DNA from: Deltaproteobacteria bacterium Ga0077539
GTDB taxonomy: Bacteria; Myxococcota_A; Polyangia; Polyangiales; Ga0077539
Assembly (NCBI GenBank): GCA_001465015.1
Contig: LNEO01000192.1
Coordinates: forward strand, 1-54,069
Direction: 5' to 3'
Length of the DNA stretch: 54,069 bases
Shown: positions 45,832 to 54,015 of the stretch, in pieces
Position numbering within the stretch: position 1 is the stretch's first letter
Layout of the letters: the number at the start of each line of letters is the position of its first letter
The notes under the pieces: model-generated
Told to the model about the DNA's origin: nothing
The model's database searches: none
Seen by the model: only the letters and a program-made list of their open reading frames with translations
Translations under genes and position numbers: made by a program

Positions 45832-46485
45832 ATGGTGAACCGAACGGTCTCTTTGGCGCTTCTCGCGCCGCTCGCGCTCTCGATCGGCTGCAAGCGCGAG
45901 GCGACGCCTGCGGCCTCGCGCGCGCAAAGCGTCGCCGAGTCTGCGCATCCCAGCACGCCCGTCGCCAATCCGCACGGTCCGATGCCCGCCGCGCCCGCCG
46001 CGAACTCGGGCTCGCTGCGCGTCGATTCGCCGGCGCGCGACGAGCTCATCGGGCAGGGGCAAGAGGCGCCGCGCTTTCGCGCGACCGCGCACGACGGACG
46101 CGTGATCGAGAGCGCCGGTCGCAGGGACAAGCCTTTGGTTGTGTACTTCTACCCGCGCGACGAGACGCCGGGCTGCACCGTCGAGGCCGAGGGGTTTCGT
46201 GATGCTGCGCGGGAGTTCGAAGCGGCGGGCGTCGACGTCGTGGGCGTGAGCACCGACAGCAACGAAGCGCACCGAGGCTTCGCGACGAGCCACCAGCTCG
46301 GCTTCGCGCTCGTGAGCGATCCGGACGGAAGGCTCGCCAGCGCGTTCGGCGTCGGCGTTCGAATGGGCTTTGCGCAGCGGATCACGTTCGTGATCGACCG
46401 CACCGGGAGCGTGGGCCGCGTGTTCGACAGCGTCACCCCCGCGGGCCACGCGACGCAGGTGCTCGCCGCCGCGCGCGGGTCTTGA
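45832..46485 (+). CDS. Lipoprotein peroxiredoxin (Bcp/PrxQ-like)
   Basis: 217 aa. Lipobox ALSIGC (C20) and a Pro/Ala linker to about 70 precede a Bcp/PrxQ-type thioredoxin-fold domain (75-215): FYPRDETPGCTVEAEGFRD with peroxidatic C115, VVGVSTDSNEAHRGFA, and ITFVIDRTGSVGRVF. The E. coli Bcp resolving Cys five residues on is Glu here and no other Cys follows, so it would act as a 1-Cys enzyme. It is an exported, membrane-tethered peroxide reductase. Its reductant is unknown. Confidence 0.88.
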   Translation: MVNRTVSLALLAPLALSIGCKREATPAASRAQSVAESAHPSTPVANPHGPMPAAPAANSGSLRVDSPARDELIGQGQEAPRFRATAHDGRVIESAGRRDKPLVVYFYPRDETPGCTVEAEGFRDAAREFEAAGVDVVGVSTDSNEAHRGFATSHQLGFALVSDPDGRLASAFGVGVRMGFAQRITFVIDRTGSVGRVFDSVTPAGHATQVLAAARGS

Positions 46486-46590
46486 AGGGCTCGAGGCGCG
46501 ACAGCGAAGCTGGTGCGGATGGATCTCGATTCGTGAGCGAATCTTCTTGGGGAAAAGTGAAGGGCGGCTTCGATCGCCTCGCGCGCGCTT

Positions 46591-47787
46591 CTACTCGTGC
46601 TCGCCCCAGTGTCGCGCGGCTTCGCCGCGGCGGGTGGCCCTCTCGTTTCGCCAGCAAAATCGCCCGCTGAGCGCGTGGCCTTTGCCCTCGCACACGTCGG
46701 CGATCCACCCGCCGACGAGCGGCGCAAACTTGAGCGCGTGCCCCGAGTCGCCCGTGGCGACCACCAGTCCCTCGCGCGAAGGAACGCGGTCGATCAAGAA
46801 GTGGCCGTCGTCGGTGTCGGCGTAGAGGCAGAGCCGCGTGCGCTCGATGGGCGCGTCGGCGAGCGCGGGGAGCGCGTCGCGAACAAACGCGCGCAGCGCC
46901 GCGATTTGACCGTCGGTCACCACGCGATCGCTCGCCTCGGGGTGCAGCGCTCGACCGGCGCCGTGGTGCGCGATCTTCACCAGTCCCTCGCGGGGATGCA
47001 GAGGAAACCCGTACCAACCCGTCTTCGCGATGTCCGAGCCGTACGTCGCGAACCGCTCGCCTTCGAAGAGCGCCGCGTCCTCTGCGCGCGGTCGCAAGAG
47101 AAACACAGGGTGTCCCGTCGGACGGACCTGCGCCGCGAGCTCGGGGAGAAAGAAGCTCGACCAGGCTCCCAGCGTGAGCACCGTGAGGTCCGCTTCGATC
47201 GCGGCTCCGTCCTCGAGCGTCGCGCCGCAGACCCGGCCGCCTCGCTCGATCAGCGCGCGCGCTTCGGCGCCGAGTCGAAGTTGAATGTGTGTGCGCTGTG
47301 CGCGGCTCGCGAGCGCCTCGATCAAGCGCCCGCTCTCGACCCAGCCTCCGACGGGATTGACGTAGCCGTCTTTGTGAAATCCCTCGCGCCACGCGGGAAA
47401 TCGCCGGTGAATCGCCGCTGCGTCGAGGCGCTCGGCGGCGACTCCGCGAGCGAGCAGCCTCGCGAGGCTCTGGTGCTCGAAGCTGTCTTCGGCCATGCGC
47501 TCTCGGGTGAGATACGTCACGCCCGTCTCGTGAAACAGCGTTGTGCCGAAGGACTCGTTGCGCTCTCGCCAGCGCTCGAGGCAGCGGAGCATCGCGTCGG
47601 CGTAGGCGTCGTCGTCGCCGTAGTCCATGCGGACGGCCTTCGAAAGGTCCGTCGAGGCCGCGAGCGGGTGGGGCACAGGGCCCTTGTCGACCACCGTGAC
47701 CGAGAACCCTCGCGCTGCGAGCGAGTGGGCGGCCTCGAGCCCGAACACGCCTGCGCCGAGGACGAGCGCGGTTCGATCGACGCTCAT
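46591..47787 (-). CDS. FAD-dependent amine/amino-acid oxidase (DAO/MTOX-like)
   Basis: 398 aa from ATG 47787, coupled (ATGA) to the small secreted-protein gene. N-terminal Rossmann ALVLGAGVFGLEAAHSLAARG and an ADP-binding Asp, then a DAO-type substrate domain; ATGDSGHALKFAPLVGGWIAD is the C-terminal FAD-binding segment of the sarcosine oxidase-like (MTOX/SolA) group, and SSTDLSKAVR-like ASTDLSKAVRMDYGDDD resembles its active-site region. The usual covalent FAD Cys of MSOX is not evident. It probably oxidises a secondary amine or N-methyl amino acid, releasing H2O2. Substrate uncertain. Confidence 0.85.
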   Translation of the reverse strand: MSVDRTALVLGAGVFGLEAAHSLAARGFSVTVVDKGPVPHPLAASTDLSKAVRMDYGDDDAYADAMLRCLERWRERNESFGTTLFHETGVTYLTRERMAEDSFEHQSLARLLARGVAAERLDAAAIHRRFPAWREGFHKDGYVNPVGGWVESGRLIEALASRAQRTHIQLRLGAEARALIERGGRVCGATLEDGAAIEADLTVLTLGAWSSFFLPELAAQVRPTGHPVFLLRPRAEDAALFEGERFATYGSDIAKTGWYGFPLHPREGLVKIAHHGAGRALHPEASDRVVTDGQIAALRAFVRDALPALADAPIERTRLCLYADTDDGHFLIDRVPSREGLVVATGDSGHALKFAPLVGGWIADVCEGKGHALSGRFCWRNERATRRGEAARHWGEHE

Positions 47788-48122
47788 CGCGCGGCGTTGT
47801 GGCAGTGGACGGTGGCCGAGAACCCGTAGCCCGCCGCGTTGAAGTACGTGTTGATCGTCTCGCTCGAGGAGCGTGCGACCGTCACCGACGTGGCCTGCGG
47901 GTTGATGTTGGTGGTCACCTGGCAGGTCACCGACGCAGGGCACGCGTTGGAGATCGTGACGAGGTGGTTGTACCCCGAGCCGTTGAAGACAGCCTGCGCG
48001 CCGACCGAGACGCAGTCGGGGCGATTGCCGGCGACGCGGGCCGGAGCCGGGGCTTGTTGGGCCGATGAAATGGCGCCCATCAGCGCGAGCGCGAAGGCGA
48101 GGAGCAGCGAACGTCGCACCAT
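47784..48122 (-). CDS. Small secreted four-Cys protein
   Basis: 112 aa from ATG 48122. Signal peptide with cleavage around SSAQQ (residues 20-25). The mature protein has four Cys (PDCVS, NACPA, VTCQV, VHCHN), likely two disulfides, in a compact beta-sandwich-like sequence (HLVTISNACPASVTCQVTTN). No family recognised. Its stop overlaps the start of the cytosolic flavoprotein by 4 bp, which is a curious pairing for an exported protein. Confidence 0.65.
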   Translation of the reverse strand: MVRRSLLLAFALALMGAISSAQQAPAPARVAGNRPDCVSVGAQAVFNGSGYNHLVTISNACPASVTCQVTTNINPQATSVTVARSSSETINTYFNAAGYGFSATVHCHNAAR

Positions 48123-48185
48123 CGAACGACGCCCATCATAGCGCGGCGAACCCAATGGCGCTCGGCTCGGCTCCAACGACCACTC

Positions 48186-48281
48186 ATGGACGTGTGGCAA
48201 CAAGCGACGCCGATGCTGTTCTTGGTCGGCTGGTTCATTTTGCAGGCTTGGGTGCTCCCGCGCTTCGGGGTCGCGACGTGA
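48186..48281 (+). CDS. 31-aa single-helix membrane peptide
   Basis: ATG 48186 to TGA 48281. MDVWQQATPM, then a hydrophobic helix FLVGWFILQAWVL and a short end PRFGVAT. It resembles the many short membrane peptides that end W-hydrophobic-LP(K/R)xGV(x)T. Too short for standard ORF calling. G/C-rich third positions and an otherwise gene-free location support it. Probably a subunit or regulator of a membrane complex; unknown. Confidence 0.5.
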   Translation: MDVWQQATPMLFLVGWFILQAWVLPRFGVAT

Positions 48282-48372
48282 ATGGCCCCTCCGCGTCGGT
48301 CGACGCGGTCAGGTCCTGACGATCAACCACCGCGCGGTTGCTGAGAATAGCTGCGATACTCCGCGCCGGCGT

Positions 48373-49683
48373 ATGTGTGACACGACGGTCGTAGTGGGCG
48401 GGCGCGGCGGAGCGGTGTGGTTCGCGAAGAACAGCGATCGCGAGCCGGGCGAGTCGCAGGTGGTCGAGCATGTTCCCGCGGCGAAGGGGCGAGGCGAATC
48501 GCTGCGGGTGACGTGGGTGTCGATCCCCGAGGTCGCGCCGTCGTTCGAGATGGTGCTCTCGCGCCCGACGTGGATGTGGGGCGCAGAGATGGGGGTCAAC
48601 GAGCACGGGCTCGCGATCGGAAACGAGGCGGTCTTCACGCGGCTGCCCGTCGCCGAAGACGGGCTGACCGGGATGGACCTTCTGCGCCTCGCCCTCGAGC
48701 GAACGCGCGACGCCGAGAGCGCCGTGGACTTCATCACGGCAATGCTCGCGAAGTACGGGCAGGGCGGGCGCTGCGGCTTTCGCGCGACGGGGTTTCGCTA
48801 TCACAACGCCTTCGTGATCGCCGATCGCAAGGGCGCGTGGCTGCTCGAGACCGCTGATCGCTTCTGGGCCGCGGCGCGCGTCGCGTCCGGCGTACGAACG
48901 ACCTCCAACGTCCTCACCATCGACGCGCAACCGGACCGCATCGCCGACGGAACGCTCGACGAAGCCTGGCGCCGAGGCTGGTGGGACGGCACGCGGCCCT
49001 TCTCGTTTCGTGACGCGTTTTCGAAGCCCTCGCACCTGACTCTCTCGGGGGGCGACGTCCGGCGAGCGTGCACACACAAGACGCTCGCGGCCGACGACGA
49101 GGGGCGCGACGCGGACCTCGCGCGCTGCGTGCGCGCGCTCAGAGAGCACAACGGTCGCGACCCGCAGAGCGGCTGGCGCATGGAGGCGCCCTGCGCGCAC
49201 GCGGGGTTTCTGCCGACCAAGACCTCGGGGCAGACGACGGGGTCGCTGGTCGCCGCGCTCGAGCCCGGTCGAATTCGTGTGTGGGCGACGGGAACGAGCG
49301 CGCCGTGTGTGTCGGTATTCAAGCCGGTGCTGCTGGGCGAGGGCGCGTTCGCGACGGGGCCTGTTCCGAGCCCCGAGGGCGCGGACAAAGAGAGCCTTTG
49401 GTGGCGCCACGAGCGTCTGCATCGCGCGGTGATGGAGCGGGGCTTCGGCGCGTTCGAAGCGACGCGGGCGCTGTTCGAGGCCGAGCGCGAGGCGCTCGAG
49501 CACGAGGCGTGGCTCTGCGAAGACAGCGCGAGCGCCCGCGCGACGTGGGAGCGCCATCGCGAGCTGGCGCTCTCGTGGGCCGAGCGCGTCGAGGCCGCCG
49601 GGGTGACCGCTGCGTCGAACGGGTTGGGCGCCCGCGCGCGGCGATGGTTCTGGCAGCGCGAAACGAAGAGGGACGGGCTATGA
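48373..49683 (+). CDS. C69-family peptidase (secernin-like)
   Basis: 436 aa. Ntn-hydrolase with the catalytic Cys directly after Met (MCDTTVVVGG), as in secernins and PepD-type dipeptidases. WFAKNSDREPGESQ and GVNEHGLAIGNEAVF are family motifs, with GRCGFRATGFRYHNAFVIAD later. TACTCC 10 nt before the ATG may be the -10 element. First gene of a compact four-gene operon; stop and next start overlap (ATGA). It may release an amino acid or amine for the downstream oxidase; this is inference. Confidence 0.88.
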   Translation: MCDTTVVVGGRGGAVWFAKNSDREPGESQVVEHVPAAKGRGESLRVTWVSIPEVAPSFEMVLSRPTWMWGAEMGVNEHGLAIGNEAVFTRLPVAEDGLTGMDLLRLALERTRDAESAVDFITAMLAKYGQGGRCGFRATGFRYHNAFVIADRKGAWLLETADRFWAAARVASGVRTTSNVLTIDAQPDRIADGTLDEAWRRGWWDGTRPFSFRDAFSKPSHLTLSGGDVRRACTHKTLAADDEGRDADLARCVRALREHNGRDPQSGWRMEAPCAHAGFLPTKTSGQTTGSLVAALEPGRIRVWATGTSAPCVSVFKPVLLGEGAFATGPVPSPEGADKESLWWRHERLHRAVMERGFGAFEATRALFEAEREALEHEAWLCEDSASARATWERHRELALSWAERVEAAGVTAASNGLGARARRWFWQRETKRDGL

Positions 49684-51041
49684 GCGGCGACGCCAGCGAG
49701 TTCGACGTGATCGTCGTGGGCGCGGGCGTCGCGGGCCTCGCGGCGGCCAGGACGTTGGTCGACGAGCGCTCGGCGAAGGTCGTCGTGCTCGAGGCGCGCG
49801 ACCGCGTCGGCGGCAGGGTGTTCACCGACACGCTCCCCGACGAAACGTGGGTAGACCTCGGCGGGCAGTGGCTCGGCGTCGAACAACATCGCCTCTCTGC
49901 GTGGCTCGAGCGCTACAAGATCCCGACGTACAAGACCTACACGGCGGGAGAGAACCTCTTGCTTTGGAAGGGCGCCAGGACTCGCTATCGCGGGACGATT
50001 CCCAAGCTCCCGTTGATGGCGCTGCTGGGCGTCGGCTGGGCGCAGCTTCGGTTGGATCGAATGGCGAAGAAGGTTCCGCTCGACGCGCCGTGGACCGCGA
50101 AGGACGCTCGCGCGTGGGACTCTGTGAGCTTCGGGCAATGGATGCGGGACAACGTCGGCAACGACGTGGCGCGACGGCTGCTCGAGCTGGGCATGGACAC
50201 GGTGTTCGCGGAGAACGCCGATCGCTACTCGTTGCTCTACGCGCTCTTCTACATTCACTCGGGCAAGGGCACGGACATCTTGCTCGGAAGCGAGGGCGGC
50301 GCGCAGGACACCAGGATCGACGGCGGGATGCAGCGGCTCGCGACGGCGATGGCCAACGGGCTCGATGTGCGGACGTCTCACCCGGTCTCGCGCGTCCGGT
50401 GGGAGCGCGATCGCGTCGTCGTCGAGTGCACGGACACCAGTGAGCGACGCGCGTTCGTGGCGCGGCGGGTGATCGTCGCGACGCCTCCTCCCCTCACCAA
50501 CGAGATCGTCTTCGAGCCAGCGCTGCCTCAGGGGCGCGCCGCGCTCCAATCCGAAATGCCCATGGGCGCTGCGGGAAAATGCATCGCGGTCTACGACGCT
50601 CCCTTCTGGCGCGACGAGGGGCTCTCGGGCCAGTGCGTGAGCGACGAGGGCCCGTGCCACGTGACCTTCGACAGCTCGGGACCGAGCGGAAGGCCCGGCG
50701 TGCTCATGGGCTTTCTCGAAGGCGACGAGGCGCGCGCGATGGGCAAGCTCCCCGACGCCGAGCGACGCGAGACCGTGCTTCGATGCTTCGCGCGGTACTT
50801 CGGGGAGAGAGCGCGGTCGCCCAGGCTCTATGTGGACAAGCTCTGGGAAAAAGACCCGTGGGCGAGGGGGTGCTACGGCGCTTTCTTTCCGCCGGGGCTC
50901 TTGGTGAAGCACGGGGCGCTGTTGCGCGAGCCCGTGGGGCCCATTCACTGGGCCGGGACCGAGACCGCCACGGTGTGGAGCGGCTACATCGACGGAGCGC
51001 TCTCGAGCGGCGAACGCGCGGCGCGAGAGCTCTCGCTGTGA
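49680..51041 (+). CDS. Flavin amine oxidase (monoamine oxidase-like)
   Basis: 453 aa from ATG 49680; the frame upstream overlaps the peptidase. FAD-binding start DVIVVGAGVAGLAAARTLVD followed by VVLEARDRVGGRVFTDTLPD and DLGGQWLGVEQHRLSAWL. The C-terminal WAGTETATVWSGYIDGALSSG is typical of monoamine oxidases and related putrescine oxidases. The Cys that would covalently hold FAD (in MAO, SGGC) is not seen before WAGTET. It oxidises an amine with release of aldehyde, ammonia and H2O2. Coupled to the peptidase (ATGA), and 10 bp before the OYE gene. Confidence 0.92.
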   Translation: MSGDASEFDVIVVGAGVAGLAAARTLVDERSAKVVVLEARDRVGGRVFTDTLPDETWVDLGGQWLGVEQHRLSAWLERYKIPTYKTYTAGENLLLWKGARTRYRGTIPKLPLMALLGVGWAQLRLDRMAKKVPLDAPWTAKDARAWDSVSFGQWMRDNVGNDVARRLLELGMDTVFAENADRYSLLYALFYIHSGKGTDILLGSEGGAQDTRIDGGMQRLATAMANGLDVRTSHPVSRVRWERDRVVVECTDTSERRAFVARRVIVATPPPLTNEIVFEPALPQGRAALQSEMPMGAAGKCIAVYDAPFWRDEGLSGQCVSDEGPCHVTFDSSGPSGRPGVLMGFLEGDEARAMGKLPDAERRETVLRCFARYFGERARSPRLYVDKLWEKDPWARGCYGAFFPPGLLVKHGALLREPVGPIHWAGTETATVWSGYIDGALSSGERAARELSL

Positions 51042-51051
51042 AAATCAAGTC

Positions 51052-52293
51052 ATGATGAAAACTGAACACGATCCAGACCGACGCCCTTCGGTGTTCGACC
51101 CTGTGAAGATCGGCCCGGTGACCCTGCGCAATCGGACGATCCGCGCGGCGGCGTTCGAGGGCATGGGCCGCGATCATCTCCCGACGCAAGAGCTCGTTGA
51201 TTTTCACGGCGCGCTCGCGAAGGGCGGCGTGGGGATGACCACCGTCGCCTACGCCGCGGTCGAGCAGCGCGGGCTGTCGTTTGGGCATCAGCTGTGGATG
51301 CGACCCGAGGTCGTGGCTCCCCTTCGTGCGCTCACCGATCAAGTGCACGCCGCGGGCGCGCGCGCGTCGATCCAGCTCGCCCACTGTGGAAACATGGCGC
51401 ACGCAAAGGTCGCCGGGGGGCGCCCTCAATCGGCCTCGGCGCGCTTCAACCTCTACGGCCCGACGCTGCCTCAGGCGATGGACGAGTCGGACATCGCGCG
51501 CGTGGTCGAGGCGCACGCCGACGCGGTCTCGATCGCGCGCGACGCAGGGTTCGACGCGGTCGAAGTGCACGCGGGGCACGGCTATCTCTTGAGCCAGTTC
51601 GCGAGCCCGTGGACCAACCGACGCACGGACCGCTACGGGGGCTCTGTGCACAACAGAATTCGCTTCGCGCGCGAGGCGATCGCTGCTGCCAAGAGAGCGG
51701 CGCGCGACGACATCGCCGTGCTGGTCAAGACGAACCTCCGCGACGGCTTCGAGGGCGGCATGGAGCTCGACGACGCGATCGTGCTGGCCCGCGCGCTCGA
51801 AGAAGAAGGGGCAGACGCGCTCGTGCTCACAGGGGGCTTCGTGAGCCGCGCGCCCATGTACGTCATGCGCGGGAGCATGCCCACGCGCGTGATGGCCGAC
51901 GTGATGACGGACCCGATGTTGTCCGTCGGGATCGCGCTGTTCGGGCAGATGCTCGTCAAGCCGTACGCCTACGAGAGCCGGTACTTTCGCGCGGACGCCC
52001 TCGCGGTTCGCGCGGCGGTAAAGATGCCGCTCGTGTACCTGGGCGGCGTGGACTCGGGCGCGGCGATCGACGAGGCCTTGTCCGAGGGGTTCGAAGCCGT
52101 AGCGATGGCGCGCGCGCTCATCCGAGAGCCGGACTTCGTCAACAAGCTCGCGCGAGAGCGCGGGTACCGCTCGCTCTGCGACCACTGCAACTACTGCGCG
52201 GCGCAGATCTACACGAAGAAGGCGAGCTGCCACTACCTCGAGCCGCCGACGGACCGCGTGCGGGCGCTCTTGCGAAAGGACATGGGGCGATGA
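51052..52293 (+). CDS. NADH:flavin oxidoreductase (Old Yellow Enzyme family)
   Basis: 413 aa. FMN TIM-barrel with FDPVKIGPVTLRNRTIRAAA, QLAHCGNMA, HAGHGYLLSQFASPWTNRRT (the OYE signature), DRYGGSVHNRIRF and LVYLGGVDSG. It ends before a NAD(P)-binding domain, but the C-terminus carries Cys at 376, 379, 382 and 393 (CDHCNYC), resembling the 4Fe-4S ligands of the 2,4-dienoyl-CoA reductase branch with shorter spacing (CxxCxxCx10C). It reduces activated double bonds using NAD(P)H. Stop overlaps the SDR start (ATGA). Confidence 0.9.
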   Translation: MMKTEHDPDRRPSVFDPVKIGPVTLRNRTIRAAAFEGMGRDHLPTQELVDFHGALAKGGVGMTTVAYAAVEQRGLSFGHQLWMRPEVVAPLRALTDQVHAAGARASIQLAHCGNMAHAKVAGGRPQSASARFNLYGPTLPQAMDESDIARVVEAHADAVSIARDAGFDAVEVHAGHGYLLSQFASPWTNRRTDRYGGSVHNRIRFAREAIAAAKRAARDDIAVLVKTNLRDGFEGGMELDDAIVLARALEEEGADALVLTGGFVSRAPMYVMRGSMPTRVMADVMTDPMLSVGIALFGQMLVKPYAYESRYFRADALAVRAAVKMPLVYLGGVDSGAAIDEALSEGFEAVAMARALIREPDFVNKLARERGYRSLCDHCNYCAAQIYTKKASCHYLEPPTDRVRALLRKDMGR

Positions 52294-53087
52294 GCTTACA
52301 AAAGCCACGCGCTTTGATTACCGGTGCGTGCTCTGGGATCGGCCTCGCGATCGCGCGCGAGCTGGCGCGGCGGGGGTGGGACCTCTGCGTCGCGTCCGAG
52401 AATCGAGCGCGGCTCGAGGGCGCGGCGAGCGAGCTGCGCGCGCTGGGGATCTCCGTCGACGATGTGGTGATGGACCTGTCGGAGCCGAGCTCGGCCAAGG
52501 CGCTCTTCGACGCGGCCACGCGCGACGGCGCGGTGGTGGACGCGCTCGTGTGCAACGCGGGGTTCTTCTTCTTCGGCGAGGTGGCGGACGCCGACCCCGA
52601 GCGCGCCGAGCGGATGCTGGCTTTGCACGTGGTCGTTCCGTCGCTGCTGTGCACGTACTTCGCGAAGGAATTCCGTCGGCGAAAGCGCGGGCACGTCATG
52701 CTCGTGTCGAGCATCTCGGCGTTTCGCGACTTTCCTGGGATCGCGTACTACGCGAGCAGCAAGAAGTACCTGCGGGGCTTCGCGCGCTCGCTGCGCTGCG
52801 AGCTGGCCGCGTATGGGGTCTCGGTGACATGTCTACTTCCGGGGGCTACGGCGACGGCGTTGTACGACCCCGATGTGGTTCCCGTGGAGCTGGCTTCGCG
52901 GTTGGGCGTGATGATGCCGCCCGAGCGCGTGGCGCGGGAGGGCGTCGAGGCGATGCTGCGCGGGGAGGCCGAGAGCGTTCCCGGGGTGTTCAATCGGGCG
53001 GTCGTGCGGGCGGTGGGGTACGTTCCGCAGGTGGCGATCGACGCGGTGCGCCGGTGGGGCCCGTGGCTTCGCGCGACAGAACCGTGA
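52290..53087 (+). CDS. Short-chain dehydrogenase/reductase
   Basis: 265 aa from ATG 52290. Classical SDR with TGACSGIG cofactor motif (10-17), CNAG (NAGFFFFG), catalytic Ser in LVSSISAF and YYASSKK (YxxxK). MDLSEPSS after beta-strand 3 marks the cofactor pocket. The C-terminal hydrophobic stretch and Arg residues suggest membrane association, as in lipid- or steroid-acting SDRs. It is the last gene of the C69-amine oxidase-OYE-SDR operon, so it may act on the carbonyl product of the oxidase. Confidence 0.9.
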   Translation: MSLQKPRALITGACSGIGLAIARELARRGWDLCVASENRARLEGAASELRALGISVDDVVMDLSEPSSAKALFDAATRDGAVVDALVCNAGFFFFGEVADADPERAERMLALHVVVPSLLCTYFAKEFRRRKRGHVMLVSSISAFRDFPGIAYYASSKKYLRGFARSLRCELAAYGVSVTCLLPGATATALYDPDVVPVELASRLGVMMPPERVAREGVEAMLRGEAESVPGVFNRAVVRAVGYVPQVAIDAVRRWGPWLRATEP

Positions 53088-53184
53088 GCGTCGAGCACCG
53101 CGCGGTGAATCAACAGCCGCGGGCTTCGTCGACAAGTGTGCCGTGAATTTGCGCCGTGACCGTGTGATACGTTGTGCTTCGTTG

Positions 53185-53637
53185 ATGCTCTCTTCGCGCT
53201 CGATTCTCTGCGCTCTTGCCGCGATGACGCTCCCGGCTGCTTCGTTTGCTCAGAGCACAGCGCCCACGAGCGCGGCGGCGACGCCCGAAGACGTCGTGCG
53301 GCGCTATCTCGACCGCGGCGCGGCGGGCGACCTCGCGGCGGTGCAGCCGATGCTCGCAGAGCAGTGCGCGGACACGCCCGTGGGGCGCGTCGAGGGCGTG
53401 ATGGTCATGGGCGTTCGAATGACGATTCGAACCGTGCACACGCAGGTGCTCTCGTCGTCGGCCACCGAGGCGCGCGTGCGCTACACAGTGAGCGGCAGCG
53501 CGCAGGGGCAAAACACGACGACGCGCATCCTGGGAGCGACCGTGCGCATCGGCCGCGTGCGCATGGCGAACGTGACGCAGTCCAACGTGCTGCGGCTCGT
53601 GCGCACGAACGGGCGCTGGGTCATCGCGTGTAGATAG
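53185..53637 (+). CDS. Secreted hypothetical protein (NTF2-like)
   Basis: 150 aa from ATG 53185, chosen because the signal peptide (ILCALAAMTLPAASFAQ) starts here; a GTG at 53143 gives a longer form. TACGTT hexamer 11 nt upstream. The mature part begins ATPEDVVRRYLDRGAAGDLAAVQPM and ends VLRLVRTNGRWVIACR, the helix-then-sheet pattern of small SnoaL/NTF2-like or DUF4878 proteins. Two Cys (EQCAD, IACR) may pair. The function is unknown; it may be periplasmic binding. Confidence 0.68.
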   Translation: MLSSRSILCALAAMTLPAASFAQSTAPTSAAATPEDVVRRYLDRGAAGDLAAVQPMLAEQCADTPVGRVEGVMVMGVRMTIRTVHTQVLSSSATEARVRYTVSGSAQGQNTTTRILGATVRIGRVRMANVTQSNVLRLVRTNGRWVIACR

Positions 53638-53686
53638 CGAGTGGGAGGGGGAGTGTATGCAACGAGCGGGAGGGGGAGCGCCGAGT

Positions 53687-53793
53687 GCGGCGGGGCGGCC
53701 CCGAGTGAGCGACACGTCGTTTGGCACGGAGCCGCGAGGCGGCCCCCACTGAGTGAAACGACGTTGTGCGCAGAGCTGCTTCGCAGCCCCCAC
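53687..53793. repeat. 44-bp tandem repeat units (about 2.4 copies) with hairpins
   Basis: Units start at 53687, 53731 and 53775 (the last one truncated after about 19 bp). Units 1 and 2 match at about 33 of 44 positions, and the start of unit 3 resembles unit 2. Units 2 and 3 open with small hairpins of the same shape, GCCGC-GAG-GCGGC (53731-53743) and GCTGC-TTC-GCAGC (53775-53787), which differ by a compensatory pair change. They are followed by CCCCAC-type sequence. Confidence 0.65.
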
Positions 53794-53797
53794 CCGC

Positions 53798-53851
53798 GCT
53801 GCCGCGCGCCCCGCCCCCGCCTGGAACGGCAGGGGCGGCGGCTTCGCATTG
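53798..53851 (+). repeat. Left arm of perfect 54-bp inverted repeat
   Basis: These 54 bases are the exact reverse complement of 54016-54069. The first bases are GCTGCCGCGCGCCCCGCC and the last TTCGCATTG. The arm is itself partly self-complementary (CCGCCCC/GGGGCGG). The spacer is 164 nt. Confidence 0.85.
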
Positions 53852-53888
53852 CGAATGCGTAGGATTCTACCTAGCAAGTTGATTGTGT

Positions 53889-53909
53889 GGCCATTGCTCT
53901 GCAATGGCC
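53889..53909. repeat. Hairpin GGCCATTGC-TCT-GCAATGGCC inside inverted repeat
   Basis: Perfect 9-bp stem with a 3-nt loop in the spacer. Its left 16 bases (53889-53904) can also pair with 53962-53977 (one mismatch), giving a nested alternative fold. Confidence 0.7.
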
Positions 53910-54015
53910 GCAATTCGCTCGATTGGTGTGCATCGATGATCGACTGAGCACTGCTTCGCGCTTGCAGAGCAAGGGCCATCACGATACACGTACGCTGATT
54001 TCGCCAGCATTTTCC

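Noticed and set aside
48801..50948. 715-aa minus-strand frame opposite C69 and amine oxidase genes
   Set aside because: Spans two unrelated real genes on the other strand and has no recognisable domain.
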